Positions 1 to 12,318 of a stretch of DNA of 64,000 bases are shown here, piece after piece. The stretch lies in assembly GCA_029379385.1 (NCBI GenBank), contig CM055611.1:9114001-9178000 (forward strand), written 5' to 3'. This stretch comes from Quillaja saponaria (taxonomy: Eukaryota > Streptophyta > Magnoliopsida > Fabales > Quillajaceae). Numbering within the stretch: the stretch's first letter is position 1; the number at the start of each line of letters is the position of its first letter. The position numbers were made by a program, and so were the translations under genes. The notes under the pieces are model-generated. The model was not told where the DNA came from and searched no databases. It worked only from the letters and a program-made list of their open reading frames with translations.

Positions 1-16
1 TAATGTCTTCAATACA

Positions 17-2034
17 GTGATGAATATGAAAGGCAAGACAAAAGACAATCCGAATGCTCGGATGGATTTGAAATTATTTTGTAAGCGTCCTGAATTGGAA
101 TTGAAAGAATATAATGGAAAACTTATCATGCCAAAAGCTTCTTATAGCTTGTCAAAACCTAAGTTGAAGGAAGTGTGTGAATGGATAAAAGACTTGAGGC
201 TCCCAGACGGGTATGCTGCAAATCTAGCTCGTTGTGTGAACATGGAGGATTGTAAGTTGTATGGAATGAAAAGCCATGATTGTCATGTGTTCATGCAAAG
301 ACTAATTCCGATCTCATTTCACGATTACTTACCGAAAGGTGCATGGGAAGCATTTACAGAGCTTAGTAACTTTTTTAGAGATTTATGTACAACTGAATTG
401 CGAGTGGAGCATATGGAGATGCTTGAGAAAAATATTGTTATCACTTTGTGTAAGTTTGAGAAGATATTAATTCTAGGTTTTTTTGATTCAGTGGAGCATT
501 TGACCTGTGCATTTACCTTATGAAGCTAAAGTGGGTAGGACCGGTGCAATATCGTTGGATGTATCCGTTTGAAAGGTAATTTATTTTACCTTTCTTTGAT
601 TTCATTTGTACTCATTTTATTTAGTTATGACATATTTTGTTTATAGGATAATGTTGAATTTAAAGAAAAAGGCCCGAAACAAGGCTTGTGTTGAAGGTTC
701 TATATGTGAGGCCTATGTATTGCAAGAAATTTCAAATTTATGTGCAATGTATTTCGAGCCAAGTGTTCAAACGAAATTTTATTCGAGTTCCTCGTCAAGA
801 TGATGGTGGATATGTGGATTCCAATGGACGACTCTCTGTTTTTTGCCAGTCAGGTCGTGCATTTGGATTTCATAGGAACAGATCTCTTAGTGACAATGAG
901 TTTGAAGCAGCAAAGATATATGTTCTATTGAGTACAATAGAAATTGAACCATATGTAACGTAAGTTTCAGCAAACCTCTATTTAAGTTTAGATATGCAAC
1001 ACTAACATTTACCAAGAAGACAAAATGACTTACTTTTTTGTTATGAAATTTAGTCAATTTCGTCAAATAATATCGATGGAGCAGCCAGATCTTTCTGATG
1101 ACCAAATCCAAAAGTTAGTTGAAGTTAAATTTTCAAATTGGTTTCAACAACAGGTTAGTTGATCATAACTGTGTGTTGTGTGTGATAGTTAATCATGTAC
1201 ATTTCCTAATGAATTAGTTTACCTTATGTTATAGGCTGATGAACGCAAGATCTCTAATCCACTTATTAAAGAGATTGCCTATGGACCAATCAAAGTTGTG
1301 AAGTGTTATAATGGATTTTTTGTTAATGGGTTTAGGTTTCACACGCTTTCTTATGGCGATGGCAAAAAATCAATGAATAGTGGAGTTTCGTGTCAAAGGA
1401 AGTTGTTACGGAGTTGATGAACTTGATTTTTACGGCAATGGTAACTGATATAATAGAGTTGCAATATTTTGGAACTAACAATAGCATAGTACTCTTCCAG
1501 TGTGATTGGTATGATTCTGATAAAGGGGTGAAAATAGATTCTTTGCATGGTCTCGTAGATATTAAATATAGGTCTAGACTTGCCTCAAATGAACCATTTA
1601 TTTTAGCTTCTCAAGCACATCAAGTGTATTATGCTCGTTACCCACATAGAAGACAAAATGCTTGGTGGGTTGTTTGCAACATGAAGGCCAGGAACAATTA
1701 CAATTTTAGATGGCATGAAAATCCTATTGACAATGTGCAAGAAGTTGATGATGATATATTTTAGGAGGTTGAATTGCATGTACCGACTCCAGTCAGTGTT
1801 GGTGCTGATTTGGATATACCTGGAGTTCTTCTAGGTGACGGTCCAATGGAAGAAGTGAATTTAAATGATATAAATGTGCCTAGATTTTCAGATGATGATC
1901 AACTAGATGAAGAAGAATACGCAGAAAATAATGAATGAGAAGATGATGATGAAAATGATAATGTTGAATTAGATGTGGATAATGAAGAAGTTGGTTTTGA
2001 ATATGAAAGTAATGATGATATGGAAGATGATTAG
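17..2034 (+). pseudogene. CACTA transposase C-terminal part (TNP2 tail, DUF4218, DUF4216), broken
   Basis: The first exon contains the MKSHDCHVFMQRLIPI stretch that precedes and opens DUF4218 in plant CACTA transposases. After an intron at about 577-652, the next exon continues DUF4218 (KACVEGSICEAYVLQEIS) and RVPRQDDGG. Further exons (about 1051-1152 and 1235-1764) carry the DUF4216 signature: VNGFRFHTLSYGDG, then FQCDWYD, and QVYYARYP before WWVVCNMKAR. A very acidic tail ends at the stop at 2032-2034. Frameshifts lie near 503, near 538, near 770 and at about 1395, and there is a stop at 1762-1764. The N-terminal catalytic half lies before the window. Such proteins bind or cut transposon ends; this copy is dead. 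Confidence 0.85.
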
Positions 2035-2172
2035 CATATCTTAAATATGATTTGTTCTTATATTGTAAAACTTTTTGTATTTTAATATTTACAAACATAT
2101 CTTATGTAGTTCTTTTAGCACACTTTCTAATTTTTTTTTAAATGTATATTCTTATTATATAAGATATAGATC

Positions 2173-4528
2173 ATGGTTCGTAGTATTGATGGGTCTGGCT
2201 CTAGAGCATCACCTTGGTACACATGTTACTTCTAATCAATCAGATAGTCACATACCGCAATCATGGCGTATAGTTGTACCTCCTACTTCAGACTCGTCAG
2301 AGGCCCCACTTGGTAAAAAGAACTTATGTTATAAATTTTTGTAAGTTCATAATATCGATGGAGTTAGTGAATTATAGATTTTTTTTATATACATGTAGGT
2401 ACAACTGGAACTGGAGAATCATCTAGAGTTCCATCCATTGATCCGAGAGCACCGAGAGGGTTTGCGCACCTAGAACCACCTCCTGTAAACTTGAGTGATT
2501 GCCAGTTGATTAAAGCTATTAGTGATGAGTACGTATGTTTTACTTAAACATAATATTAAATATATTTCTTATTAGTAGCTAGTGTCAATATCTTAAAATG
2601 GTATTAATTTGTTCATGTTTACAGTGAATTTGATGATGGCAGAACTGTTAGGACCATCTCAACTATCATTCGTGCTCATATGCCAGGACCATATCTAACT
2701 TGGTCTAAATTTCCAGAGGGGGCTAGAGAATTATGTTTTCAACAGTTTCTTGTAAATAGTTATATATAATAAAGTAATTAAATAATGGTTATATCTATTT
2801 TTCTTAATATGTCATAATAATTAAATGTTTTTGTTAAATTGCAGGCACATTATAGATTTGAGACAGAGAAAGAGGAGGTAGAATCTAAATCTGTGTTCAA
2901 TATTATAGTTGCACGATGACTAAAAGACCTGTTGAGTGAAACACGAACCACAGCTTTAAAAAAATGTAAAACTAATGAATTCTTAAAATGCGAAGGGATG
3001 GAAGCCTATTTGGATGAAAGCAGAAAATTGGAGAGGACTCCTTCAAATTTGGGCCTCTGATAAGTGGCAAAAACTTTCTGCAACAGGGTCACAAAACAGG
3101 TTATCTGGAGGAGATGACTCATTGGTTAGACATGCTGGAGGATCCATCTCAGTACTACAACATAAAGAAAAACTGGTAATTTTTTTTTGCAAAATATTAT
3201 TATTTTAAAAGTTAGTATGCAATGTTAACATTTTAGGATTTTAATGATTTTGTAGAGAAAGGAATTTGGATCGGAACCGAGCACACTACAAGTTTACTAC
3301 CGCATTCACAAGAAAACTAAACTGGAGATTTTGTGAATGAGAAGTCAAAATCCACTTCAGTTTGTTTTTTATTGACTAAGCTTCAATATCTATGTATATG
3401 TGTGTGTGTATATGTTTAACAAATTTTTCTATTTGGATTTGTAGAAAACCTACACCTGCCTAATGAATGAAAAATACGGGAAAAATCCTACTAGTCATCC
3501 TGAGTTTGATGAAGAATTTTGGTTAAAGGCAACTGGGGGAGTGAAAAAAGGAGGAAAAATATACGGAATATGGGAAGGTTGGATCAGCGAAAGTTCTATT
3601 TGGAGACCGAGCCAGTACTTCTGGTAGATCAACTTCCTCTACAGCCACCTCACAGAGTGAATATAAGATGGCTCATGAGTTGATTCCCTGAAAAATGAGT
3701 TAAGCACAACAAAAAGCGAGTTAACTCAAAAAGTAGATGAAATGAAAAATCTTGTGAACTTGTTGGTAGCAAAGCTGGGTGTAGATACTAGCATTCTTAT
3801 GCCGTCATCTTCAGTAAGTTTCATCTTTCTTTCAACTTTTGTGAAATGATGCATTGTCACATGCTTTGTATCCTTTGTTATTCTTTTCCTTCCTGCCATA
3901 TTGAAACTATATATGTGTTTCCATAAGAGAGATGTAGATATAACTTTATCATTATGTGATAGAATTAGGTATTTGTAATGGTATATAGGTAAAGAATGGT
4001 TTATTTTCCGTTATTAGGGATCTAAAGTACCCAATTAGACTCAATATACATGGCTTGTTATACAATAATGTATTCAGAAGCCTGCAACTTTATGTAATGG
4101 GGAAATTTGGCTTCTAGGTTCTAACAAGTTAGTGTACAGGCAACAACTAGATGTTGAAAAGTTAAAATAGATGATTATTGAGAACATTTCCTTTATGCTA
4201 CTCTTAGATGGTTTCAATATTTGAAAATGTTATTATACATGTAATTCTTGTCATTTAACAGAACTTGGTAAATTGCTAGAAGATGTACCTTTGCCATTTA
4301 CAAGCATGCTGCCAAGATTTTTGTTGTTATACCAATTATGCTTATATTTTTTTTTTGGGTTTACACTATCTTAATTGTATACTTATCATCCTTATTACAT
4401 ATATTAATTAGTTATTTCACTTCAACAGGGCAATGTGGGGGCTTCCTCTAGCAGTAGACTATGGTGGTGAAGTTGATTTGGGACAAGATGACGCAGTGAA
4501 CAATGAAGACCACGATGAAGGCTTTTAG
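2173..4528 (+). pseudogene. CACTA second gene, Transposase_24 (Ptta/En/Spm) type, broken
   Basis: A multi-exon gene downstream of the DUF4216 gene. Recognisable blocks, in order: a Ser-rich N-terminus; PPPVNLSDCQLIKAISDE (about 2479-2532); TVRTISTIIRAHMPGPYLTW; HYRFETEKEEVESKSVFN (from 2850); SGGDDSLVRHAGGSISV (about 3102-3160); then EKYGKNPTSHPEFDEEFW. The order RFET, then GGSIS, then HPEF/FDEEFW is the Transposase_24 pattern. Splice donors of GTAAG or GTAA type follow the exons near 2316, 2531, 2751 and 3812. In-frame stops near 2919 and 3058 and several frameshifts break it. In CACTA elements the second gene is thought to encode the subterminal-repeat-binding protein. Confidence 0.8.
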
Positions 4529-4737
4529 CTAGTAGTTTTTATTATTTGATATACTATATGATATTTTGTTTAATCATGTTACATTGTGTTCATAAATTAT
4601 CCTATTTCTAATTATATGACAATTTTATTTTGATACATCAGTATATTTAATTTTCAGTATTCATTTAAAAATTGTTTAATATAAAGCAGGTTTTTAGAAA
4701 AATTATAATTAAAAAGAATCAAAACAGATTCCAGGAT

Positions 4738-5055
4738 TTTTACCGACCAACCAAGGGTTAGTCAGTAAAGACAAATAATGTACCCAAAAAAGTAATACTG
4801 AACTAACCATGGTTGGTAACACCGACCAACCAATAACCATAAGGTTGGTCGGTAATCTCTGACCAACTTCTTTTAATTCTCCTAACAAAATTCACCTACA
4901 AACAATACCGACCAACTACGGTCGGTAATTACCGAACCAACTGTCCAATTGGTCGGTATTAGCAACCTTGATTTTGCCTACCACCCGTTACTGACCAATA
5001 GTTGGTCGGTAACGGGTTGCCGACCGATTTTTGGGTCTTTAGGTTGGTCGGTAAT
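4738..5055. repeat. CACTA A subterminal repeat cluster
   Basis: A 12-bp-class motif (ACCGACCAACC or its complement GGTTGGTCGGT) recurs in both orientations, about ten times, in the 320 bp before the right terminus. Clustered short subterminal motifs are the expected binding sites for the element's own DNA-binding protein. The motif density drops to nothing outside this interval. Confidence 0.8.
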
Positions 5056-5074
5056 GAGCAGTTTTCTTGTAGTG
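5056..5074 (-). repeat. Right terminal inverted repeat of CACTA A
   Basis: Read on the minus strand it starts CACTACAAGAAAACTGC, the canonical CACTA terminus. The following three bases (CAA, 5075-5077) would be the target duplication, but the left partner is outside the window. Confidence 0.85.
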
Positions 5075-5241
5075 CAATTTTGTCATTCATCCAATGTTTT
5101 AGAAGAGGTTGATTTGGCCAACTTATCTGTCCATCCCAACAATGACTATGGTATAGGAAACAAATGAAGATGAATGGGAACTCAAAAATTATGAAAAAGA
5201 AAATGATCAAGAAGAAGAAGATTCTAATTCGAAGATGGATT
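5075..5241 (+). pseudogene. Acidic C-terminal tail of CACTA B gene 1
   Basis: Encodes LEEVDLANLSVHPNNDYG, then, after a one-base frameshift near 5165, an acidic run (NEDEWELKNYEKENDQEEED) ending at a stop near 5240. Position before a Transposase_24 gene and the acidic composition match the tail of a DUF4216 gene. CACTA A evidently inserted just upstream, within this gene. Confidence 0.6.
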
Positions 5242-5331
5242 GATTAGGAAATTGGTTGCACTTAGTGTCAAATTAACAATGTATGCATAACTTAATTCTT
5301 AATCCTTCTTATTATATAATTTTTAGTAATT

Positions 5332-5363
<32 letters not shown>

Positions 5364-5387
5364 ATGTCAACAAATTTAGTGCTATTA

Positions 5388-8297
5388 TGGCCACTAGTGG
5401 AAGTAGAGAGGGTTAAGGGAGTACGTGATTGAGGCAGACAAGCCTCATCAACTAGCATTACTTCCTCATCATGTAATAAAGAATATTGTATATTTCTTTT
5501 TGTGTGCATTTAAAATATTTGCAAATCACTTGTAATGCAGTTGAGAATCACAACCCTACCAATGCTTCGAGTGTTAGTGGAGGAGAGACCAGCAATGTTT
5601 CAAGATCTAGTAGAACTTGGACAAACAGCGAGCCTTTTGTTCGAAGGGGAACAGGACGTAATAAACTTCCACCTCCTCCTGCCAATCTCGCGGATCAACA
5701 ATTGTTATGGATTCAGAGCTCTAAGTATGTAAATCTTGATCTTATGTAGCTTGTTTATTTTTAAGTCTTTACTGCTAGAAGATATCTAAGCTATAAATAG
5801 GAATACTAGAAATATATACTTCAAAATACATGATTGTCTAATTTGGTATTGATCATGTCTTTCAATAATGATATTAAAAGATGAAGTTAAACTAAATTCC
5901 AGCACTTCTGCATTGACATCAACAAGGGTTGTCCATTTGATTTTTAGGCTTCAGTTGTCAGGTAAGTTTTATTCAAAATTTTGCAGCACTTTTCTACTTC
6001 TACATGTATCAGTCTATTCTGGCTGTATCTCAAATGCCTTTGATCCTAGCTAGTTTCCTTTTCCATTGCATAGTATAAAGTATTGATATTGCAAGATATA
6101 TGGGGCATCTGGGTTACTTTCTGTGTTTGCCTTTACATACTCAGTTTTTTTTTTTTTTCTTTTTTTTTTTACTAAGCTGTACTTGGTTACCTTTACCATG
6201 CCTTGTTCTCCACTACAGTAATTTTTCTTTGCAGATGTATACACCAATGTGCATTTTTAACTCTTGTGTTTTGGAAAATGATAGGTGAATGGTTATGGAA
6301 TTGACTCCCAGTGATTCTATTCCTATTACAGGAAGTGCTGTTAATGGACTGAATTTTGATAAGTTAGTATCTTGGTTTTATTTTTCACTTTCACACCTCC
6401 ATTGACTTACAAAACCAGAATAAAATTAGAAAAACACTGATGTGGTGATTAAGATATCAGCTAACTCCATTCTTTGTTGATAAACATTGAACAGTTTGGT
6501 ATACACATAGAAAATAGTAAATGTCATATGAATAATTATATTATGGTCAATGATAGACTTACTGTGTATATCAATGCATGGCATTTAGTTTAGGTGCAAG
6601 TGTTGTGAGAACAATCAGTTCTATCTTGAAGGATTTTTGGCTCAGCCCGTATAGCACATGGGGAGAGACACCTAAGGTCTTCAAGGATGCATGCTTCACT
6701 GATTTTTGGTAAATATTGTTACAATTTTTAATATTCACTGTTTTCTTTTAATAAACTAAATTTAAAATAACAATGGTTATTTCTAATATTTTATAGGCTT
6801 GCTATAGGTTTGAGACAAAGAACGAGACAAAAAGAGCTCGTGTTGTTTTCAACACTATAGCAATGGTGAAGACCACAAACAGTATGTATAAGTTGCATGG
6901 CAAGGCCAAAATTGAAACAAAAAGTGATGATCCTGTAAAATGGAAGTGTTGGAGTGGACATTGGATGCAACAAGACTACTAGGACATAATATGTGACCAA
7001 TTTATAGATGATAAGTGGAAGAATCGCTCTAACGGGGCTATAAAGAATAGGAAAGTTAGTGAAGAAGTAAGAATGGTTCGCAATCGCGGAGGATCTATTA
7101 GCATTGGTGATCCTAAGCAAAAATGGTAAAATAGTATTTCTCATTTTCTGAACATATATATGTTTATATTCCTTATAATTATTTTCTAAAGATATAATTT
7201 ATAGGAAGTTGAGTTAGGAAGACCTGTAACAGAGACTGAAGTATTTGATAAGCTGTACATGGACAAACAGGGTCAGTATTTTGGCATTTTGATCCAAAAC
7301 TATGAGGGTAAGTAAATAAAACTTCTTAGTGTAATTTGTAATGAGTTGTATATTATTAATGCAATATAACATTTTATTTAATTGATTAATCAATTGTACA
7401 AAAATAAGTACTTAGTCAAGGGAGATTCATCACAAATGCAGACCTTTGACCCAGAATTATGGTTGCATGCTGTCGGCTGTTCAAGGAAAGGATATGTATG
7501 TGTTTGGAAGAAGCATGGATGCTCCCTCGACTCAATGTAGCACGTTGTTCAATCACTTCTGGAGCCATGACTTAACAAATGCCCATGGATCCCACTATGC
7601 AGGAGTATGTGAGTTGGTTGATCGCAGAGGCTACACAGGAAGCAACACATGCAGCAGAGGCAAGGATTGAGAGTAGACTTAACCATCTGGGCATTATACT
7701 ACCTCCAGAATCCACTGTATGTGTCATGACATTTAACATGATCAATTCATATGTTTCAGTACTTTGAATTTACTAGGTTTTTAGTCAATTCTAGAAACAA
7801 TTTCTGCAGTAAAAACAAAAGAAGGGTTTGTCAAAAGTTGGGATTCATAGGATTGATTGACAACTATATAGTGAATCATCATCTGCATTCCAATAAATAT
7901 TTATACTACCCAAAAATTACTATATATTATGTATATAAATCACAAGTCTCCAACAAGAATAAATCAACAGACAAAAAGGATTAGAATTTTGCTTTTGCTT
8001 CGAGTCAAGAACATGAGAAAAATGATACACGTTTTTTATTTTGTAGATTGACTAGTTATTTTAAAAGTTCTTACCATTTAAAGAAACAATTAACTTTTTT
8101 CTCAAATTGGTGTTATTGCAGTTTAAAATTGTGATCGCTCTCTATTCATATTAAGTTGAACTTGCTCTTCTTTCTATTTAAAAGAATGTTAATAACAATG
8201 TTTTTTGTTTTAAATTCAGGACAACACTACTACGTCAACTAGTCCACAAAATGACTCCAACTCCAATCAAGATGATACAAGTCTGAGCGACCCGTGA
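5388..8297 (+). pseudogene. CACTA B second gene, Transposase_24 type, broken
   Basis: Begins at an ATG at 5388 (MATSGSREG). Exons follow with a Ser-rich segment and PPPPANLADQQLLWIQSSK (about 5669-5726); a short exon with GASVVRTISSILKDFWLSPY (6594-6700); a long exon 6797-7126 with YRFETKNETKRARVVFNT and VRNRGGSISIGDPKQK; then ELGRPVTETEVFDKLY with a DKQGQYFG block; FDPELWLHAVG; and a C-terminal coiled-coil-like stretch (WLIAEATQEATHAAEARIESRLNHLG read across two frames). It ends with a Ser/Asn/Asp tail at the stop near 8297. Frame breaks occur near 5415, 6981 and 7540. The order matches the second gene of CACTA A but the sequence is clearly diverged. Confidence 0.78.
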
Positions 8298-8560
8298 TCT
8301 TCTTTATATGTCATTTCATTATCTTATGAACTGTGTTTTAGATTATGATGTTATGAACTTTGTGTTTTGAATTGAATGATATTTTGAGCTTTGTAAATGC
8401 TATGAAATTTATATTTGAATTGAATGATGTTATCAATTTATTATTTTGCAGTTATATGAATACAATTTGTAGAACTACATATTTAGAAAAAACATGATTT
8501 GTGCCAAGTTTTTATTTGGGAAATTATAATTTACAAGAAATTTTCATTTTTAAAAAGAAA

Positions 8561-9666
8561 GATTTAGAGACGGAAATTATTGTTGTCTGTCTCTGAAAAG
8601 TCAACTAGAAACAAGAGATAAAAATCTCCGTATCTGATATAAATAAATTGTTATGGAATCATTTAATTTTAGAGACAGATAAAATCCATGTCAAATATAT
8701 GGTGCCACATAGGGCTGTGCAAAGAACCCGAAAAAACCGAATACCCGAACCGAACTGGTAATTCGGTTCGGTTAAATTCAGGTATTTTTCTTATTTGGTT
8801 CGGTTCGGGTAGTTAAATTTAATACCCGTTATTTTCGGTTCGGTTACGGGTAGTGGAAGTATAATGCAAACAGGTACCCATGGTTACCCGAAAATCAAAA
8901 TATATAATTTTTTTTGTTATTTTTAATGTATTGTTGTATTAATTTATAATTTTATATTTTTATTTGTGTTGAATATAGTTAATATATTATGTTTTTTGTA
9001 TTTTTCTTTTATAATAACTAATGAATTTAAAAAGTATGAGGTTTAAAAATAAAAAATATATAATTTTTAAATTAATTTTAGTAAAATATTGATAAATTTC
9101 GGGTAACCGAATACCCGAACCGAACTAGTCATATTTTTTCGGTTCGGATAAATTCGGGTAATAACTATTTTCGGTTCGGTTCAGGTTCATAAATTTTATT
9201 ATCCGAAAATTTCGGTTCGGTTCAAAAATTTATCATTACCCGGACCGAACCGACCCGTGCACACCCCTAGTGCCACATGTCATCATTTTTAGATATAGAA
9301 ATTAAAAAGATTTTACATGATTATCAGATACTGAAATATACTGTCTCTAATTTCGTATCTAATTATGATTATTATCAGTCACGGAGCCCTCAGTCTCAAA
9401 AATATTATTTGAGATAAGATTATATGATAGGAGGTATTAGATACAGAGTTCCATATCTAAAGAATATCAGAGACTCTCTCTAATTTCGTATCTGATTGTG
9501 ATTATTATCAATCACAAAGCTTTCTGTCTCAAAAATATTATTTGAGAAAGGTTATATGATAGGAGGTATTAGATACAGAGTTCCATATCTCAAAAATATC
9601 AAAGATAGATTTATTAGTTTCAGAGACATATTATCTCTATATCTAATACCTTTTTTTCTTGTAGTG
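8561..9666. repeat. CACTA B 3' subterminal region and right terminus
   Basis: Excluding the hAT insert at 8710-9269, this stretch holds repeated copies of GAGACAGA/TCTGTCTC and of a roughly 120-bp segment containing TATTTGAGA(T/A)AAG.TTATATGATAGG, seen near 9403-9440 and again near 9537-9565. The final bases, TTTCTTGTAGTG, end at 9666 as the CACTA terminus. Confidence 0.72.
8710..9269. mobile_element. Non-autonomous hAT-like element, 560 bp, with 8-bp target duplication
   Basis: The ends read TAGGGCTGTGCA and, on the opposite strand, TAGGGGTGTGCA, forming short inverted repeats. GTGCCACA is directly repeated at 8702-8709 and 9270-9277, the 8-bp duplication expected for hAT transposition. Inside, both arms are rich in GGTTCGGTT/CCGAACCGA motifs in inverted arrangement, separated by an AT-rich middle. 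No ORF is present. It lies inside CACTA B and so is younger than it. Confidence 0.85.
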
Positions 9667-10176
9667 ACAAGTAACGATTTTCACCACCATATTTTCATTT
9701 GAATGAGTGTCTCCTTGACCTTTGAGTCCATTTATGACATTGGTGAACCTGGAAAACATTTCAGCAATAGTCACATCAGCTTTCATTTTAAAATTCTCAT
9801 AGTCATGTCCAAGCATATTAATTCTTGATTCTTTATCTTAGTGTTGTGCCTTCATTTGTGACATTGAGTTTATTCTAGATTTTGTAGGCTGACTCACAGG
9901 CATACATCTATCTCATTTGCATCATGTGTACAGAATAGAAGATTCATAGTCTTAACATTTAGTTTAGCTTCTTTCTTTTTCTTTTTTTACCTTCATCATC
10001 CCACTCAGCTCATGGATTCTTGGGATTGTAATCCTACTGGATTGCACCCAGATGTCCAATTCAATGGCCTGAACAAAGATACTAATACATATATTCCAGT
10101 AACCAATGTTTTGCCCATTGAATAGGGGAGATCTTGTAGAAGACTGACTCCAATTGAATGTTCCTTTGTTTGCCAT
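9667..10176 (-). pseudogene. Ty1/copia Gag fragment
   Basis: Starts with MANKGTFNWSQSSTRSPLFN (10176 downward) and YWNICISIFVQAIELDIWV, the opening of plant copia Gag (DUF4219/UBN2-like). Further down, around 9780-9690, ADVTIAEMFSRFTNVINGL and GDTHSNENMVVK continue the UBN2 region. One or more frameshifts lie between. The fragment is cut at 9666 by the right end of CACTA B, so the rest of the element is either displaced beyond the window or lost. Confidence 0.83.
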
Positions 10177-10227
10177 TTAACAGAAAAGATCTTTTCACTA
10201 GTTTAACTTCGAAATATGCAGTGACCT

Positions 10228-10239
10228 GCTCTGATACCA
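10228..10239 (-). other. Primer-binding site of the copia element
   Basis: Reads TGGTATCAGAGC on the minus strand, complementary to the 3' end of initiator tRNA-Met, placed between the LTR and gag as expected. Confidence 0.85.
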
Positions 10240-10244
10240 GTTAT

Positions 10245-11543
10245 TAAGTTAAAAGGCATAATAGAAGGGGGTGAATAGTTTAAACATCTTTTCTTTTTTA
10301 TTTTTTTTCTTTTTATTTTTTTGGAAACTGTAGTTTTTAAAAAAACCTTTTAAACTAATAAGGTAAAAGCACAAGTAATCACACACTAGTAACTATGACA
10401 CAACAAGTTCAAAATGGTTCACCAGATAACCCTGCCTGCATCCACTCCTCGAGAACACCTCTGAGTATTTCACTATACACTAAATTTACGGATACTCAGT
10501 AACCTTTACAACCAGCTGTGTTTACAGTATATAGCCAACTTCCTAAGCTGTTAATTTCAGGATACAATTAGACTCATAAACAGAACCAAGTCTAAATGCT
10601 TAACCAGCAGCCTGCATTGTCATCTCCCTTCTGGAGGTAAAAGGCACAAGAAGGAACTAGGAATGCTCAACCAGATTCAGAGATCTATATGAGACTTTGC
10701 ATTGAGAACTAAGATATGAAAGTTTGGCACAGTTCAGAAGTTGGGTAAAAGAATAACTCTCTAAACTAGTAAGCTCTGCCTTCTACTGTAGATGAATGAT
10801 TTCAAGGATTTGATTATCAAAGGATTGGTTGTCTATCTTCACTTTTTCCTTCTTATAACTGTTGATTTAAACTAGTCGTTGCTTTTCTTCTTTCTTCTCG
10901 TTTGAACAATACTTAAATATTCCACATCAGAGATTGAAGGTGTAAAACTGTCTTGACACAATAAATGCATTCTGAAAAAGTTTCCAGGAAAAAGGCTATT
11001 ATGACTTTGACATTTCTTCTTCGAAAAAATATTTCCATGATCTTATCTCTGATAGAGAAGATATTCATGTATGCTTGAGCTTCATTCTTCAGCTTCTAAC
11101 AAGATTAGTATATTCATGGACGATCAAGTTCATCGAGCGTGTAGAGTGTCTTAGGATCAAATTTTCGTCATTCAAACAACCTAGATATTCACCTGTGTTA
11201 TGAGATTCAGCTCTCTTGCTGCTCAGCTTCTTTATTCATGATCAGCTCTTCATACAGCTCTGCTCTGAGTATTCAGCTTTCAGTTGTGAGTGAAATTCTG
11301 CATTTTGGTACATAGTAACTAGACGTATAAGACGCTAAGTTGTTCTCAGTGTTTTTCTCAACTGTTGAATTCTTTCAGCTGTAGTGAATATTTTAGCTCA
11401 TTTTGTACATGCACATAATAAATACAATTTTTGTTAATTATCTGGTGCATTAAAATTATATTTTTAATTGATCTGATTGACAAGTGATATTTATTTAATA
11501 ATTAACAAAATGAATGAATTAGTTTATTGCACTTAATTCAACA
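10245..11543 (-). mobile_element. 5' LTR of the truncated copia element
   Basis: Lies directly upstream (minus sense) of the primer-binding site. The outer end reads TGTTGAATTAAGTGC from 11543, giving the TG start of an LTR. The inner end next to the primer site is approximate. No second LTR exists in the window, so length and target duplication cannot be confirmed. Confidence 0.6.
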
Positions 11544-11779
11544 TGGGCGAATGAGAAAGAGAGGTTATAAGATAACTAATTAGTGTTTATTTAAGAATAT
11601 AATTGTGTCAGTAGTGGATATCATTTTTTTTCCCTTAAATGACTTTTTGTTTAAAATAATATCAAAAACTCTTGACATACAAAGAGGAATAACTGAATAC
11701 ATGAGTATTATAAAATATTTTTAGTAAAAGATTAGTACAAATTTAAAGAATAACATAAGCTGTTTAGACTTGTAGTATA

Positions 11780-12318
11780 ATATAGGACGCCTTTGTTGAA
11801 ATAGGATATCATCGAAAAGTAACCCCAATTGTTTGTCCATAACATCAAGGGATCTTCTATTTCGCGTACCAATGTAAGGGTTACAAATAACTATCTAGGT
11901 TGAGCTGCAATTGCCCAATGTGACGCTTCTTTTATTGGTTCATCCCACTCCTTGTCTCCTTATAAACCAAGTGAACAACATGCTGACTTAAATGTTCGAT
12001 ATACAACACCATTTACGGTACTTATTTCTTTATGATTCCGAGAACCTCGAATTATATTTAACAGCATCCTCTAGTAATAGTGCTCTGCAGAAGTAGGGTG
12101 GGCATAAACAATTTTTCCTACACAGTTACCTACTTTCCTTCTCTTCCGGTCGTCCCTCTGATTTTTTCCAAACAAAATTTTGTTGCAAATTCAGCATAAT
12201 TGAGCTTTTGAGCTTCCTCATTCACTGAATTCATATGCATCCGTACGGTAACCATTGTGCTTTCTATTCCCTCTCTATTCATCACATTGAGCAGTTTGTC
12301 GGAATCTCTATAACGCAC
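11780..12318 (-). pseudogene. Helitron replicase/helicase fragment
   Basis: Minus-strand reading gives NEEAQKLNYAEFATKF, then (in shifted frames) KIVYAHPTSAEHYY, RMLLNIIRG, ISTVNGVVYRTFKSAC and KEWDEPIKEASHWA. These follow the order of the segment just before the Pif1-like helicase core of plant Helitron proteins (YPEFP.., NP..GE.YYLR.LL...GA, G....TF..AC..LGL, DD.EW...L.EA). Stops and frameshifts are frequent. Helitron ends (5' TC, 3' hairpin CTRR) were not identified, so only the coding relic is called. Confidence 0.72.

Larger units (their letters stand above)
1..5074 (+). mobile_element. CACTA (En/Spm) DNA transposon A, left end outside window
   Basis: Carries the two-gene layout of plant CACTA elements: a TNP2/DUF4218/DUF4216 gene followed by a Transposase_24-type gene, both on the plus strand. 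The right end is a CACTA-type terminus, reading CACTACAAGAAAACTGCTC on the minus strand and ending at 5074, preceded by a cluster of short subterminal repeats. The sequence right after 5074 continues the gene-1 tail of another CACTA element, so this copy is nested. Both genes contain stops and frameshifts, so it is not autonomous. The left TIR is upstream of base 1. Confidence 0.88.
5075..9666 (+). mobile_element. CACTA transposon B (outer), right part, interrupted by CACTA A
   Basis: After the inner element, a second CACTA element continues: the acidic end of its gene 1, a full second gene (5388-8297), a 3' region with subterminal repeats built on AGATACAGAGTTCCATATCT, and a right terminus at 9666 reading CACTACAAGAAAAAAAGG on the minus strand. 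Its terminal and subterminal motifs differ from those of CACTA A, so these are two families. Immediately after 9666 the sequence becomes copia gag, which shows the insertion target. Confidence 0.83.

Noticed and set aside
3281..3295. CACTACAAG inside CACTA A as a possible element end
   Set aside because: It lies within coding sequence of the second gene, without subterminal repeats or a change in flanking content.
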